Assembly: GCA_938082375.1 (NCBI GenBank)
Contig: CALKCJ010000018.1
Span: 62,001 to 126,000, forward strand
DNA length: 64,000 bases
Direction of reading: 5' to 3'
From: an uncultured Thermomicrobiaceae bacterium
GTDB lineage: Bacteria; Chloroflexota; Chloroflexia; Thermomicrobiales; Thermomicrobiaceae
In this document: positions 50,212 to 59,247 of the stretch, piece by piece
Layout: each line of letters starts with the position of its first letter
How positions within the stretch are numbered: the stretch's first letter is position 1
Position numbers and translations under genes: made by a program
Notes under the pieces: model-generated
Seen by the model: only the letters and a program-made list of their open reading frames with translations
Told to the model about the DNA's origin: nothing
The model's database searches: none

Positions 50212-51972
50212 GTGAGCGACGTGTGGAGATGGTCCCTCCTCTTGCTGGTCGGTAGCCTCATCGCTGTGAGCTTTCTCCCCGTCCAGCAGGTCGCGAGCGC
50301 TCCCTTTGCCAACCCCGCGTTCGAGCAACTCTGGTCTGCTCAGCAGGGAGGGTCGCTCGACCTGTGGGGGAGTAGCCCGCTTACCTGGCGGATCGAGCCC
50401 TACGCAGAGGCGCCCGCTGGGCGACGGCTGGTTCAGTACTTCGATCGCGGGCGCATGGAGCTCCAGACGCGAGCTGATACCGGCTACCAAAGTGTGACCC
50501 AAGGACTCCTGGCCTGGGAGATGACCACGGGTCAGATCGCCCTCGGAGACACTCTGACGGAGCCGCTCGCGCCGCCGGTCATGGCGATCGACGGTGGCGG
50601 GCCGAATCCCGGCGTGCCGACCTACGCCGGCCTTTCCCGCGTGGTTCAACAGCCGGAGCAAGATCGAACCAGCACGTCCGAGCCAATCAGCGACTGGATC
50701 GATGCCAACGGGCACGTTTCCACCGCTGTGCCACCGGTTCCGATCCGGATCGCCCAGTACGTGGGCGCGACCGGACACAACCTACCTCAGGTCACGGTCG
50801 AGCTCTTCAAGAGGCGGCCGTTCAGCGAGGTCTCCTGGGTGGAAATCTTCGGGTATCCGATCAGCGAGCCGTACTGGGCGCTCTACCGTTACGACGGCAT
50901 TGCATCGCCCTCACTCATCCAGGTGTTCCAACGCCGCATCCTGGTGTACACGCCGGAGCGGCCGATGGATCAGCAGTTCACGGTGCCGAATTCCGGCCGG
51001 CACTACTACCGTTGGCGCTACAGAGCCGAGGCGACCCAGATGTGGCCCTCGATCCGTCCAGGGCTTCCGGCCCCGCATATCGTTACCATGCCCGGGCTGC
51101 AGGCCGGCATCTACGCGGAAGGGATAGACAGCCCGGTCGGCCTGGCGGTGTCCCCCGATGGCCACCTTCTGATCCTCACCGGCACTGGCACGATCCTAAA
51201 AGTCAACGGGGAAGATACCAGCGGCGCTGCGAGTGCGTACACGACCTTCGCGAGCGGCCTCGTGAACCCCCGTGGCCTTGCCGTCCACGCCGGCTGGGTT
51301 TACGTGAGCGACGATCAAGGGCTCGTCCGCTTCATGGATGTCGACGGAGAGGGGGTCGCTGAGCGCTCGGAGCGGGTCTCGATCGAGATCTCTCCTTCTC
51401 CAGGGCCAGCAGGCGCACCAGTGATCGATGATCGAGGGAGGATCTTCGTCGCTGGGGTGTTGCGTGGTGCGCTCTTGCTGGATGCCGCCGCCCAGCAGCC
51501 CCGTGTGTACCAGGTCGTGCCGCCGACTGCCAGCCCCGTCGGGGGTGACTTTCGGCAGCCGGGGCCGCTGCTCGTCTGGGGGCGCGTGCTCTTGGTGATG
51601 GAGCAGGAAGGCCGGTCACCTCCTCGCCTCGTACGGGCAAACACGGGCGAGGGCGCCGCCGCGCTCGCTGCGGCGAGGGTATTGACCCTGCCTCCGGGAT
51701 TCACCGCAAACGGAGCAGTGGTCTACTCGAGCCAGCTCTGGACTGACGTGATCCCAGGAACCATCTTCATCGCCGCCACAAGCAGCAGCCGGGGCGTCGT
51801 GTTCCAGGCACTCCCGGGCACCGGGGACGCCCCGCCAGAGGTGACCGAGTTCGCAGCCGGGTTCACCGACCCATCGGCGCTCACCGTCGGGCTCGACGGG
51901 ACGATCTACGTGGCCGACGCTGCGGCACGCCAGGTGATCAAGATCACGCCCCAGAAGCGAGGATCACCCTAG
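50212..51972 (+). CDS. Secreted protein with C-terminal beta-propeller (NHL/sorbosone dehydrogenase-like)
   Basis: 586 residues from GTG 50212. Signal peptide with hydrophobic core WSLLLLVGSLIAVSFL and a possible cleavage after VASA (about 30). An N-terminal domain (about 31-290) of unknown type contains THEGNLP-like VGATGHNLPQVTVELF and is rich in Trp/Tyr. From about 295 (VTMPGLQAGIYAEGIDSPVGLAVSPDGHLLILTGTGTILKV) begins a propeller with repeated GL..P.G..V-type strands, ending FTDPSALTVGLDGTIYVADAAARQVIKI. No catalytic residues can be named. Exported; the role is unknown, possibly binding or sensing a substrate outside the cell. Confidence 0.75.
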   Translation: MSDVWRWSLLLLVGSLIAVSFLPVQQVASAPFANPAFEQLWSAQQGGSLDLWGSSPLTWRIEPYAEAPAGRRLVQYFDRGRMELQTRADTGYQSVTQGLLAWEMTTGQIALGDTLTEPLAPPVMAIDGGGPNPGVPTYAGLSRVVQQPEQDRTSTSEPISDWIDANGHVSTAVPPVPIRIAQYVGATGHNLPQVTVELFKRRPFSEVSWVEIFGYPISEPYWALYRYDGIASPSLIQVFQRRILVYTPERPMDQQFTVPNSGRHYYRWRYRAEATQMWPSIRPGLPAPHIVTMPGLQAGIYAEGIDSPVGLAVSPDGHLLILTGTGTILKVNGEDTSGAASAYTTFASGLVNPRGLAVHAGWVYVSDDQGLVRFMDVDGEGVAERSERVSIEISPSPGPAGAPVIDDRGRIFVAGVLRGALLLDAAAQQPRVYQVVPPTASPVGGDFRQPGPLLVWGRVLLVMEQEGRSPPRLVRANTGEGAAALAAARVLTLPPGFTANGAVVYSSQLWTDVIPGTIFIAATSSSRGVVFQALPGTGDAPPEVTEFAAGFTDPSALTVGLDGTIYVADAAARQVIKITPQKRGSP

Positions 51973-52832
51973 CCCTCGCCTGGCCCACCGTTGCGGCGAC
52001 CTTGCCCCAACTCCTGCGCGCGCCGGTAAGCGGCCCAGACCGCCCGCGCGATAACCGTGCGCAGGCCGCCGCGCTCCATCTCGTACAGCGCTGCCGCCGA
52101 GGTGCCGCCCGGTGTGGTCACCATGTTGCGCAGCTCAGCCGGGTGCCGCCCTGATTCTTGGGCGAAGAGTACCGACCCGAGCAAGGTCTGCTGCACGAGC
52201 TGCTCGGCGATGGCGCGTGGAAAACCGAGGTGGACGCCAGCGTCGATCAGCGCCTCCATGATCAGGAAGACGTAGGCCGGGCCGGTGCCGCTGAGGGCCG
52301 TCGCCATGTCGATGGCCTCCTCGCTGTCGACTCGGATCGCCAGGCCCATGGTCTCCAGCACGGCCTCGACCAGGAGTTGCCCGGACTCATTTACTGCCGG
52401 GGCCGGATACCAGACGGTCGCACCGTAGCCGATCTGCGCCGGAGTGTTGGGCATCGAGCGTACGATGGCAGCATGCTGCAATCCCCGGCTCAACCGCTCG
52501 ATGGTCGCCCCCGCGATGATGGAGAGCACGACTTGCCCTGGCGTAAGCTGCCCGGCCAGGTCACGGATGATGAGGTCGAGCGATTGGGGTTTGACCGCGA
52601 GCACGACCAGATCGGCGCCCTGAATCGCCTCGCGGTTGTCAGCAGTCAGCGTGAGGCCGAGCTTCGCTTGGAGTTCGCTCCGGCGCTTCGGGTTCGGCTC
52701 GCCGCCGGTAAGCTGGTGGACACCGACGAGCTCGGTTCGGAGCAGGGCTGAGGCGATGGCTTCGCCCATGACGCCACAGCCAATGAAGGCGATTCGCTTG
52801 TCACACAACACGGCATGCCGATCACTTGGCAC
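51969..52832 (-). CDS. proC: Pyrroline-5-carboxylate reductase
   Basis: 287 residues; last step of proline synthesis, NAD(P)H-dependent. N-terminal nucleotide fold RIAFIGCGVMGEAIASALL; VVLAVKPQSLDLII; SIIAGATIERL; RSMPNTPAQIGYGATVW; and the P5C-site signature LSGTGPAYVFLIMEALIDAGVHLGFPRAIAEQLVQQTLLGS followed by VTTPGGTSAAAL. All family blocks are intact. I prefer GTG 52832, with GGAGAGG before it, over the track start at 52853. It converges on the propeller gene with a 4-base CTAG overlap. Confidence 0.94.
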   Translation of the reverse strand: MPSDRHAVLCDKRIAFIGCGVMGEAIASALLRTELVGVHQLTGGEPNPKRRSELQAKLGLTLTADNREAIQGADLVVLAVKPQSLDLIIRDLAGQLTPGQVVLSIIAGATIERLSRGLQHAAIVRSMPNTPAQIGYGATVWYPAPAVNESGQLLVEAVLETMGLAIRVDSEEAIDMATALSGTGPAYVFLIMEALIDAGVHLGFPRAIAEQLVQQTLLGSVLFAQESGRHPAELRNMVTTPGGTSAAALYEMERGGLRTVIARAVWAAYRRAQELGQGRRNGGPGEG

Positions 52833-53183
52833 GGCTCTACCTCTCCTCACCATCTCTCGTTGAGAAGTGGACGGAGCGTCTGGCGTGGCGGCCTCCGGGG
52901 CTGCCTGCGATCGTCCGGGCTGTCGAGCTTCAGGCGGTCAGGCCGGGTGAGCAGGCAGGCACCGAAGGCCGCCCATTAGGGTCGGGGGGCGTGCTTGAAT
53001 GGCGGCGCGAGCAGGGTACGTGACAGAGGCCGGTGTAGCTCGTACCGGTCAGGTGGAGGCTCTTGAGTCGCGATCTGTGTAGTGGCACACGCATACGCAG
53101 GCAAAACGCCGATCACCAGCGCTGAACGGCTCACCACCTTCCCATTCTAGCTCAGGCAACGGGTTCGTCCCAAGCCGGGTATG
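52833..53183. other. Gene-free stretch
   Basis: About 350 bases between the proC start and the stop of the creatininase-family gene. No open frame with a credible product; the 65-residue plus frame at 52826 is mostly antisense to the proC start. Some direct short repeats (GCAGGCAGGCA) but no terminator or RNA-gene signature. It must contain the proC promoter, which I cannot place. Confidence 0.4.
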
Positions 53184-53990
53184 CTAGATGCGCTCATCCT
53201 CCTCCAGTTCGAAGTCCTCGTAGTCCTCGCTTTCCTCGACGAAGGCCTCGATGAACTCGACCAGCCGATCCAGCGCCGTCTCGATGATCCGCTCGCCGAA
53301 CTCAACCGATGCCGCCCGCGCGTCTCCGAGCGCACCGTTGGCAGTGATCTCGTCAAAGGTATAGGGGACGTGAACCGGCCCTGACCAAGCGGCGTGCGGG
53401 TATTCCTGCTCGAGTAGCTCTCCCGGGCTCAGCGCTTCAGTGCGCACCGCCCACGGCGCGAGATAGAGGAGCTGGCTCGTCTCGCTCTCGCAGGCATGAC
53501 CGATCACCTCAGCCGTCTTGCCAGCCTGCACCACATCGCTTGCTAGCTCGCTGATGGAGGCCCAGGCTGCAAGGACGTCCAGCTCACGCCGTAGCCGCGC
53601 TACCAGCAAGTCGAGCGCCGGCCGGTTGCCACCGTGTCCATTGATGAACAGGAAGCGGTCGAACCCGTGCTCAGACAGGCTCTCGACCACCTCGTAGAGC
53701 ACCTGGATGAAGGTCTCGGGCGCGAGGGTGATTGTCCCTGGGAAGCTCATGTGATGCGGTGAGACACCATACGGCATGACCGGCACCAGCAGCACCTCGG
53801 GATAGAGCCGCTCGGCCAGGCGCAGCGAGAACTCGTACGCGCGGATACTATCGGTGCCGAACGTGGTGTTCGGCCCGTGCTGCTCGGTCGACCCAACGGG
53901 GATGACGACGAGGTTAATTTCCGAGCTGGCTGCCTCCAGCTCTGGCCACGTCATCTCCCACAGGACGTAGCGGTTACGTTCCTCCTCCAT
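53184..53990 (-). CDS. Creatininase-family amidohydrolase
   Basis: 268 residues. Metal-site blocks: VVIPVGSTEQHGPNTTFGTDS (Glu, His, Asp), FLFINGHGGNRPAL (His), and GHACESETSQLLYL (Glu). The family includes creatininase and MftE, ArfB and FAPy deformylase-type enzymes; the substrate here is unknown, and no mycofactocin genes are adjacent. The tail is very acidic (EESEDYEDFELEEDERI), unlike most members. ATG 53990 has a GGTGGAG site; the track start at 54065 lacks one. Confidence 0.87.
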   Translation of the reverse strand: MEEERNRYVLWEMTWPELEAASSEINLVVIPVGSTEQHGPNTTFGTDSIRAYEFSLRLAERLYPEVLLVPVMPYGVSPHHMSFPGTITLAPETFIQVLYEVVESLSEHGFDRFLFINGHGGNRPALDLLVARLRRELDVLAAWASISELASDVVQAGKTAEVIGHACESETSQLLYLAPWAVRTEALSPGELLEQEYPHAAWSGPVHVPYTFDEITANGALGDARAASVEFGERIIETALDRLVEFIEAFVEESEDYEDFELEEDERI

Positions 53991-54117
53991 CACGGCTCCA
54001 CCTTCCAACAGCGATCGCATCAGTGCGCCGGTCACCAACCGGTAGCCCCGCATAGTACCATGCACCCCGGGTCATGGAAACCCGTCGTGAGGAGTTTCGC
54101 CGCAGACGATTCGACCC

Positions 54118-55977
54118 ATGCGAGAGATGACCACGGGCAGTACCGTGCTCGAGGCGTATGACGTGCCGATCGGCGACTACGGCATGATCGGCGATGGCCG
54201 CAGCATTGCGTTGGTCTCCCGGCGCGGCTCGGTCGACTGGTGGTGCTTGCCCCGCTTCGACAGCGATCCCGTCTTCGCCCGACTACTCGATGCCGACCTG
54301 GGCGGCTACTTCGCCATCGAGCCGCTGGAGCCGGCCGAGACCTCTCGTCGTTACCGCCCCGAGACGAACATTCTGGAGACCGAATTCGAGACCGCCTCCG
54401 GCCGCGTGCTGGTCGTCGACTTCATGCCAGCGCTCACCGAGCGCCAGAAGAAGGTCATCCCTGTGCCGTACCGGATGCTGCTTCGCCGGCTGCGCTGTCT
54501 GGCCGGCCGGGTCACGCTGCGCGTCACCGTCCGCCTGCGCCCAGGCTTCGGTCGATATACGCCGGCGGTGCAGCGACTGCGACCTGCCTGGTATTCGATC
54601 GGCTGGGCCGACCAGCTCTGCATCCTCTTTACTCAGGTGCCGCTCGAGATCCGCGGCGGCACCGTGACCGGGTCGATCACGATCGAGCACGGCCAGCGGC
54701 TCGATCTGGCCCTGGCCTACTCGCCGGAAGCCCCGGCTGAACTGCCGATCCCCCAGCATTTCGATCTCCTCGAGCGGCTGACCGAAGAGTTCTGGCACTC
54801 CTGGGTCGAGCACTGCTGGTACCGCGGCCCCTACCGCGACGCGGTGATCCGCAGTGCCCTGGCGCTCAAGCTGATGACCTACGCTCCCTCGGGGGCGATC
54901 ATCGCCGCGCCGACGACCTCGTTGCCTGAGCATATCGGGGGCGTGCGCAACTGGGACTATCGCTACTGCTGGCTGCGCGACGCCGCGTTCACTGTGCGCG
55001 TGCTGCTGAACCTGGGCTACCACCGCGAGGCCGACGCCTTCGTCGACTGGCTGCTCCACGCCACCCGGCTCACCCACCCGGAGCTACAAGTGGTCTACTC
55101 TATCTACGGCGAGACGCACCTGCCCGAACGACTGCTGACCGATCTCGAGGGCTACCGCGGCTCGCGCCCGGTGCGCGTCGGCAACGACGCGTCCCGGCAG
55201 TTCCAGCTCGACGTCTATGGCGAGGTGCTCGACGCGCTCGCGATCTACCGCCGTACTGGCCGGCCGCTCGAGCGCGATGACCACGTCCTGATCCGTGGCC
55301 TGGCGCAGGTGATCATGCGGCGCTGGCAAGAGCCCGACGACGGGATCTGGGAGGTGCGTTCCGGCCGGGCGCAGCACGTCCACTCCAAAGCGATGTGCGT
55401 CGTCGGCCTGCGCCGGGTACGCGAGCTGGCCCGCCTGGACGGCTTCTCGATCCCTGAGGCAGAGATCGCTCGCACTGAGGCAGCCATCGAGGACTGGGTG
55501 CTGCGGTACGGCTACGACCTGGAGCTGGGCGCGTTCGTCAGCGTGCCCGGCCATGGACTCGACGCGTCGTTGCTCGTACTGGCACTCACCGACTGCTTTC
55601 TCTCGCCACGCGACCCGCGTATCGTCGGTACGGTGGAGGCGATCGCCCGCTACCTGGCGCGCGGGGAGCTGGTCTATCGTTATCTGCGCGACGACGGTTT
55701 GCCGGGCCCAGAGGGTGCCTTCGTGATCTGCTCCTTCTGGCTCGCCGAGGCACTAGCCCGCATCGGCCAGCTTGATCGGGCTGTCGAGCACTTCGAAAGG
55801 CTGCTGGGGCGCGCGAACGACCTGGGGCTCTTGGCCGAGGAGATCGACCCGGCAAGCGGCGAGCAGCTCGGGAACTTTCCTCAGGCGTTCAGCCATATTG
55901 GCCTGATCGACGCGGCGCTCGCGCTCGAAGAGCTGAGCGGGCGGGAGCGGCCGCTGGTATCGGTCGCCGCCTCCTGA
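54118..55977 (+). CDS. GH15-family glucoamylase/trehalase-like glycoside hydrolase
   Basis: 619 residues. An N-terminal beta-sandwich domain (about 1-230: IGDYGMIGDGRSIALVSRRGSVDWWCLPRFDSDPVFARLLD is the standard opening) is followed by an (alpha/alpha)6 catalytic barrel. GGVRNWDYRYCWLRDAAFT holds substrate-site residues and is diagnostic; a Glu in the DDGIWEVR region and in EEIDPASGEQLGNFPQAFSHIGLI correspond to the acid and base. No signal peptide, so cytosolic; use on glycogen, maltooligosaccharides or trehalose is likely but not distinguishable. ATG 54118. Confidence 0.93.
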   Translation: MREMTTGSTVLEAYDVPIGDYGMIGDGRSIALVSRRGSVDWWCLPRFDSDPVFARLLDADLGGYFAIEPLEPAETSRRYRPETNILETEFETASGRVLVVDFMPALTERQKKVIPVPYRMLLRRLRCLAGRVTLRVTVRLRPGFGRYTPAVQRLRPAWYSIGWADQLCILFTQVPLEIRGGTVTGSITIEHGQRLDLALAYSPEAPAELPIPQHFDLLERLTEEFWHSWVEHCWYRGPYRDAVIRSALALKLMTYAPSGAIIAAPTTSLPEHIGGVRNWDYRYCWLRDAAFTVRVLLNLGYHREADAFVDWLLHATRLTHPELQVVYSIYGETHLPERLLTDLEGYRGSRPVRVGNDASRQFQLDVYGEVLDALAIYRRTGRPLERDDHVLIRGLAQVIMRRWQEPDDGIWEVRSGRAQHVHSKAMCVVGLRRVRELARLDGFSIPEAEIARTEAAIEDWVLRYGYDLELGAFVSVPGHGLDASLLVLALTDCFLSPRDPRIVGTVEAIARYLARGELVYRYLRDDGLPGPEGAFVICSFWLAEALARIGQLDRAVEHFERLLGRANDLGLLAEEIDPASGEQLGNFPQAFSHIGLIDAALALEELSGRERPLVSVAAS

Positions 55978-56002
55978 GCGGCACCAGCGGCCTAGTGAGC
56001 CC

Positions 56003-56488
56003 TTATCGACCGAGCGTCAGGCCAAGCAGAAAGCCGTAGACCACGTGGGCGAGCAGCGTCACGATCGCGGTCTGCCGCCCGTAGTTGAGCCCCAGGAAGC
56101 CGGGAGGCTGGAGGTTGCGCGTCGGCTCGGGGCCAGTCGCGTCGCTGGCCATGCGCGGGTGGATGCCCGGCAAGAGCGGTAGCACGATCATGAGCACCAC
56201 CAGCCCGTGGATCGCTCCCAGTAGCGCGCCCCACTCCCAGTTCGGCCGGCCCAGGAGCCGGAAGTAGGCAGCGTACAGAAACGCGATGAGCCAGCCGTTG
56301 AGCAGGTGAAGCAACACTCCGAGCGCTTTGGCGCGTTCGCGGTGAGGGGTGAGCGCCAGACCCAGGATGAGCGGAAGATCCATCCGCGTGAGCCCGGCCG
56401 CCTGGCTGCCGCGGAGGATCATCGTCAGGATGAGGGTGGCGGCGAAGCCCCAGAGTACCACCTGGCTGAACCCGAGCCAGACCTGCAT
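56003..56488 (-). CDS. Four-helix membrane protein of unknown function
   Basis: 161 residues with four hydrophobic segments (about 5-25, 55-75, 85-105 and 140-158) and a hydrophilic loop before the last (GIHPRMASDATGPEPTRNLQPPGFLGLNYGRQTA). HRERAKALGVLLHLLNGWLIAFLYAAYFRLLGRPNWEWGALLGAIHGLVVLM looks like a small conserved membrane domain. I cannot name the family. It converges on the GH15 gene with a 25-base gap. Confidence 0.7.
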   Translation of the reverse strand: MQVWLGFSQVVLWGFAATLILTMILRGSQAAGLTRMDLPLILGLALTPHRERAKALGVLLHLLNGWLIAFLYAAYFRLLGRPNWEWGALLGAIHGLVVLMIVLPLLPGIHPRMASDATGPEPTRNLQPPGFLGLNYGRQTAIVTLLAHVVYGFLLGLTLGR

Positions 56489-56617
56489 GGCCGCGACCTC
56501 CTGCGAGCCTCTGGCTATCGCTCAAGCGTAGCGGTCTGCCGGGAGGCTGGCAACGGTCGGGATTGCTGACTGTTATGGTCTACCTTACGATGTGCATTGA
56601 GTAAGGAGATAATCCTC

Positions 56618-56932
56618 ATGATCAGAACAACGCTTACGAGTAAGGGTCAGCTTACGATTCCGAAGGCCGTGCGGCGGCAGCTCGGGCTGCGCGAGGGTGA
56701 TCGGTTCAAGGTCAGTGTCGTCGACGACGAGATCCGGCTGCGCCCGCTCCGTCGCTACCGCGCGGCCCAGCTCCGGGATCTGCTCCGGGGGCCGGATTTC
56801 CTTCGCCGGGTTCGAGCGAAAGCTGGCAGCACTCGCGCAGGCTCTGGCCGAGCGAGAGCGGCGCGGCTAACCGGTGCGCTCCTGGCTCGACACCAACGTA
56901 CTGCTCCGGCTCGCCACGAAGAGTCCGCCTGA
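56618..56932 (+). CDS. AbrB/VapB-type antitoxin, C-terminus frame-shifted
   Basis: The N-terminal 45 residues, MIRTTLTSKGQLTIPKAVRRQLGLREGDRFKVSVVDDEIRLRPL, form a complete SpoVT/AbrB swapped-hairpin DNA-binding domain. After DFLRR the frame becomes Arg/Ala-rich and overlaps the toxin gene. Deleting one G from GGG at 56808-56810 restores FERKLAALAQALAERERRG followed by TAA at 56868-56870, three bases before the toxin start, which looks like the original C-terminal toxin-binding helix. So the antitoxin gene carries a +1 shift, real or technical. Good RBS (AAGGAG). Normally represses its own operon and neutralises the PIN toxin. Confidence 0.75.
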   Translation: MIRTTLTSKGQLTIPKAVRRQLGLREGDRFKVSVVDDEIRLRPLRRYRAAQLRDLLRGPDFLRRVRAKAGSTRAGSGRARAARLTGALLARHQRTAPARHEESA

Positions 56933-57581
56933 CCTGTTCGAGCGCGCGCTGGCGCTGGTCGAGCAAGCTGAGAGTGGAGCCTTCTCGTTGGCTATCCGCC
57001 CGCTGCGCGTCGCAGAGGTAACCTACGTCCTGCGTAGCTTGTACGCGTCTACGCGCGAGGAGATCAGGCGGGAGCTGGGTATCGTCCTCAGGTTGGCGAC
57101 GCTCGCTGTCCACGACGAGGAAAACGTGCTCGCTGCGCTCGATCTGATGGTAGAGCGCAACGTTGACTTCGACGATACTTACCTTGCCCTCTGGGCCGCT
57201 GCCTGTGGCGATGGGGTAGCGTCGTTCGACGAGACTACAACAAGCTACCGCTTACCCTCCTCAGTCCGTAGAGTGCCGAGCAGCTCGAGAAGACCTGGGT
57301 ATCGTTCCAAGCCAGCCTGTCGTTACGCACGCTGTGCAATTGGCTCGTCGCACGCTGCCGCTTGCGGCGTGAACCTGAGGGGACACAAGCGACAGGAGTT
57401 CGTGCTGAATCTCCTGCGAGGGAGCGCAAGCCAGAGGCGCTCCTTTCGGTTACAGTTAGCAGATCATACAAGCGGGCGCAGCCGGTCTCTGGTTCTCGGT
57501 CGCTTCCCTGCTTATCGGCTCCGTCCAGTCGATCGAGCTCGCCCGGGGAGGGGCCTAACCACCACGCGGGTCGTCACGTAA
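56874..57581 (+). CDS. PIN-domain (VapC-type) toxin, C-terminus frame-shifted
   Basis: From GTG 56874: MRSWLDTNVLLRLATKSPPDLFERAL gives the first catalytic Asp (LDTN); RVAEVTYVL the Glu; VDFDDTYLALWAAACGDGVASFDE the later Asp residues. At about 57230 the expected end, a one-base insertion restoring DYNKLPLTLLSP and a TAG at 57269-57271, is lost; as sequenced the frame runs on for 100 unrelated residues to 57581. The intended protein is about 131 residues, standard for VapC RNases. Paired with the antitoxin immediately upstream. Catalytic residues remain, but the shift removes the last strand. Confidence 0.72.
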   Translation: MRSWLDTNVLLRLATKSPPDLFERALALVEQAESGAFSLAIRPLRVAEVTYVLRSLYASTREEIRRELGIVLRLATLAVHDEENVLAALDLMVERNVDFDDTYLALWAAACGDGVASFDETTTSYRLPSSVRRVPSSSRRPGYRSKPACRYARCAIGSSHAAACGVNLRGHKRQEFVLNLLRGSASQRRSFRLQLADHTSGRSRSLVLGRFPAYRLRPVDRARPGRGLTTTRVVT

Positions 57582-57602
57582 CCTATCGCAAGGAGCACAG
57601 TG

Positions 57603-57938
57603 ATGCCCTTCGTCATGACCCTTCGCGACGACGCGTTCGTCCCCGACGTGCAGTGCGACAACTGTGGCCAGGCGGCGCCGGCTGAGACGTGCCTGGTGCT
57701 CTGGCCGCTGCGCACAGGCAAGCGTGCGAAGCCAGCCCGGCCAGTGCTCGTCGCCTGCGGCGAGAGTTGCGCCGACGCGCTGGCCAGCCGCCATGCGCGC
57801 GAGGAGTTGGCTGGCGTCGCGCTGGACGCCTACCTAGCCAGCCTGATTCACTACCTTGGGATCGACCCCGAAGCAGTGCTGGAGCGCGAGGAGACCGCGC
57901 GGGCGCTGGAGCAGACGCGCGACCAGGCGCCCGAGTAG
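57603..57938 (+). CDS. Small Cys-rich hypothetical protein, 111 aa
   Basis: I do not recognise a named family. VQCDNCGQAAPAETCLVLWPL and VACGESCADALASRH give a CxxC and a CxxxC pair separated by about 35 residues, a likely zinc site, followed by a helical C-terminus (LASLIHYLGIDPEAVLEREETARALEQ). ATG 57603 follows AAGGAGCACAGTG; GTG 57600 is possible. It lies 132 bases before the dioxygenase gene on the same strand. Codon use looks ordinary. Confidence 0.65.
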   Translation: MPFVMTLRDDAFVPDVQCDNCGQAAPAETCLVLWPLRTGKRAKPARPVLVACGESCADALASRHAREELAGVALDAYLASLIHYLGIDPEAVLEREETARALEQTRDQAPE

Positions 57939-58070
57939 CCGCCGCAACCTTTGCCACGGGCACGGCTTGAGCTATCGCTCGAAGAGGCACAGCGTGGTTC
58001 GTCGTGGTGGTTCAGTGTGTCCTATCTGTCCAGGGCCGAGCGGCAACGTGTCGACGAGGAGGACTCCGCT

Positions 58071-59021
58071 ATGCCTTGCCTGATAAGTGGTATCCATCAC
58101 ATGACCGCTATCGCCGGAGATCCCCAGCGGAACCTGGACTTCTACGCGGGCGTGCTCGGCCTGCGCCTGGTCAAGCTGACGGTAAACTTCGATGTGCCGA
58201 ACACGTTCCACCTCTACTATGGGGACGAGGGTGGTCAGCCCGGTACGATCATCACCTTCTTCCCCTGGCCGCACATGCGGCGTGGCCGGGTCGGTGCTGG
58301 CCAGTTCACCACAACCGCGCTCTCGATCCCGCCCGGCGCGCTGGACTACTGGCGACGGCGCCTGGAGACACACGGGGTGCAGTGTACCGGCCCGACGGAG
58401 CGCTTGGAGGAGACCGTGCTCGCCTTCGAAGACCCAGATGGGCTGCCGCTCGAGCTGGTCGTCCACCAGGGAGCCGAGGAGCGACCAGGCTGGCCGCAGG
58501 GGCCGGTGCCGGCCGAGCTGGCGATCCGCGGCATCTATGGGATCAGCGCCATCTCGCTGGCGCCCGAGCGCACGGCTCGGGTGCTGACGGAGCTGCTGGG
58601 CCTGCACGAGCTGGCGCGCGAGGAGCGGCGCACGCGCTACGTCGCTGGCCAAAGCAGCAGCGGGGCGATCCTCGACCTGATCGAGTCCCGGGAGGCGACA
58701 CCGGGGATCGAGGGTACCGGCACGGTACACCACCTGGCGCTCCGCGTGCCCGACGACGACGCCCAGCGCCTGGTACACCACGAGGTCGCCGAGCACGGCT
58801 TCCGCGTCACGCCGGTGCTCGACCGCCAGTACTTCCGGTCGATCTACTTTCGCGAGCTGGGCGGACTATTGTTCGAGATTGCGACTGACCTGCCCGGGTT
58901 CACGGTCGACGAGCCGGCCGAGTGCTTGGGCAGCGAGCTGAGGCTCCCGCCTTGGCTGGAGCCCCGCCGCGAGGCGCTGACCCGCCAGCTCCCGCCGCTC
59001 CGCCTGCCGGCCACCCGGTAG
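58071..59021 (+). CDS. Glyoxalase-fold ring-cleaving dioxygenase-like protein
   Basis: 316 residues of two vicinal-oxygen-chelate modules. Module 1: SGIHHMTAIAGDPQRNLDFYAGVLGLRLVKLTVNFDVPNTFHLYYGDEGGQPGTIITFFPWP. Module 2: IYGISAISLAPERTARVLTELLGLHEL, then TVHHLALRVPDDDAQRLVHHEV and FRSIYFRELGGLLFEIATDLPGF. Candidate metal ligands are His in GIHHM and TVHHLAL and Glu in LLFEIATD. This resembles the PcpA/MhqA/MhqO-type hydroquinone dioxygenase family. Iron-dependent ring cleavage is inferred; substrate unknown. ATG 58071 has GAGGAGGA before it. Confidence 0.88.
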   Translation: MPCLISGIHHMTAIAGDPQRNLDFYAGVLGLRLVKLTVNFDVPNTFHLYYGDEGGQPGTIITFFPWPHMRRGRVGAGQFTTTALSIPPGALDYWRRRLETHGVQCTGPTERLEETVLAFEDPDGLPLELVVHQGAEERPGWPQGPVPAELAIRGIYGISAISLAPERTARVLTELLGLHELAREERRTRYVAGQSSSGAILDLIESREATPGIEGTGTVHHLALRVPDDDAQRLVHHEVAEHGFRVTPVLDRQYFRSIYFRELGGLLFEIATDLPGFTVDEPAECLGSELRLPPWLEPRREALTRQLPPLRLPATR

Positions 59022-59247
59022 CCCGGCCAAGCCCGCGGGGTCAAGTAGGGGCGTCCCGGCAAGTTCAAGGGATCGGCCACCGGCCGCCGCCCTGTCGTTC
59101 GATAGACCGCAGGCGAGTGCGCGTTAGAATTGCGGTGAGCGCCACGAGCGGGAGCGTGCCCCGGCGCGGTGGGCTTCGGCGCGTGCCGGCCCGGGCAATC
59201 GAGGAGGAGGCGATGGCGGCCGAGGAGCTCTTCCGGCGATCGAGCAG

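Noticed and set aside
57272-57600. C-terminal extension of the PIN toxin as a real domain
   Set aside because: Arg/Ser-rich without predicted structure, and the normal toxin end can be read in the adjacent frame just before it.
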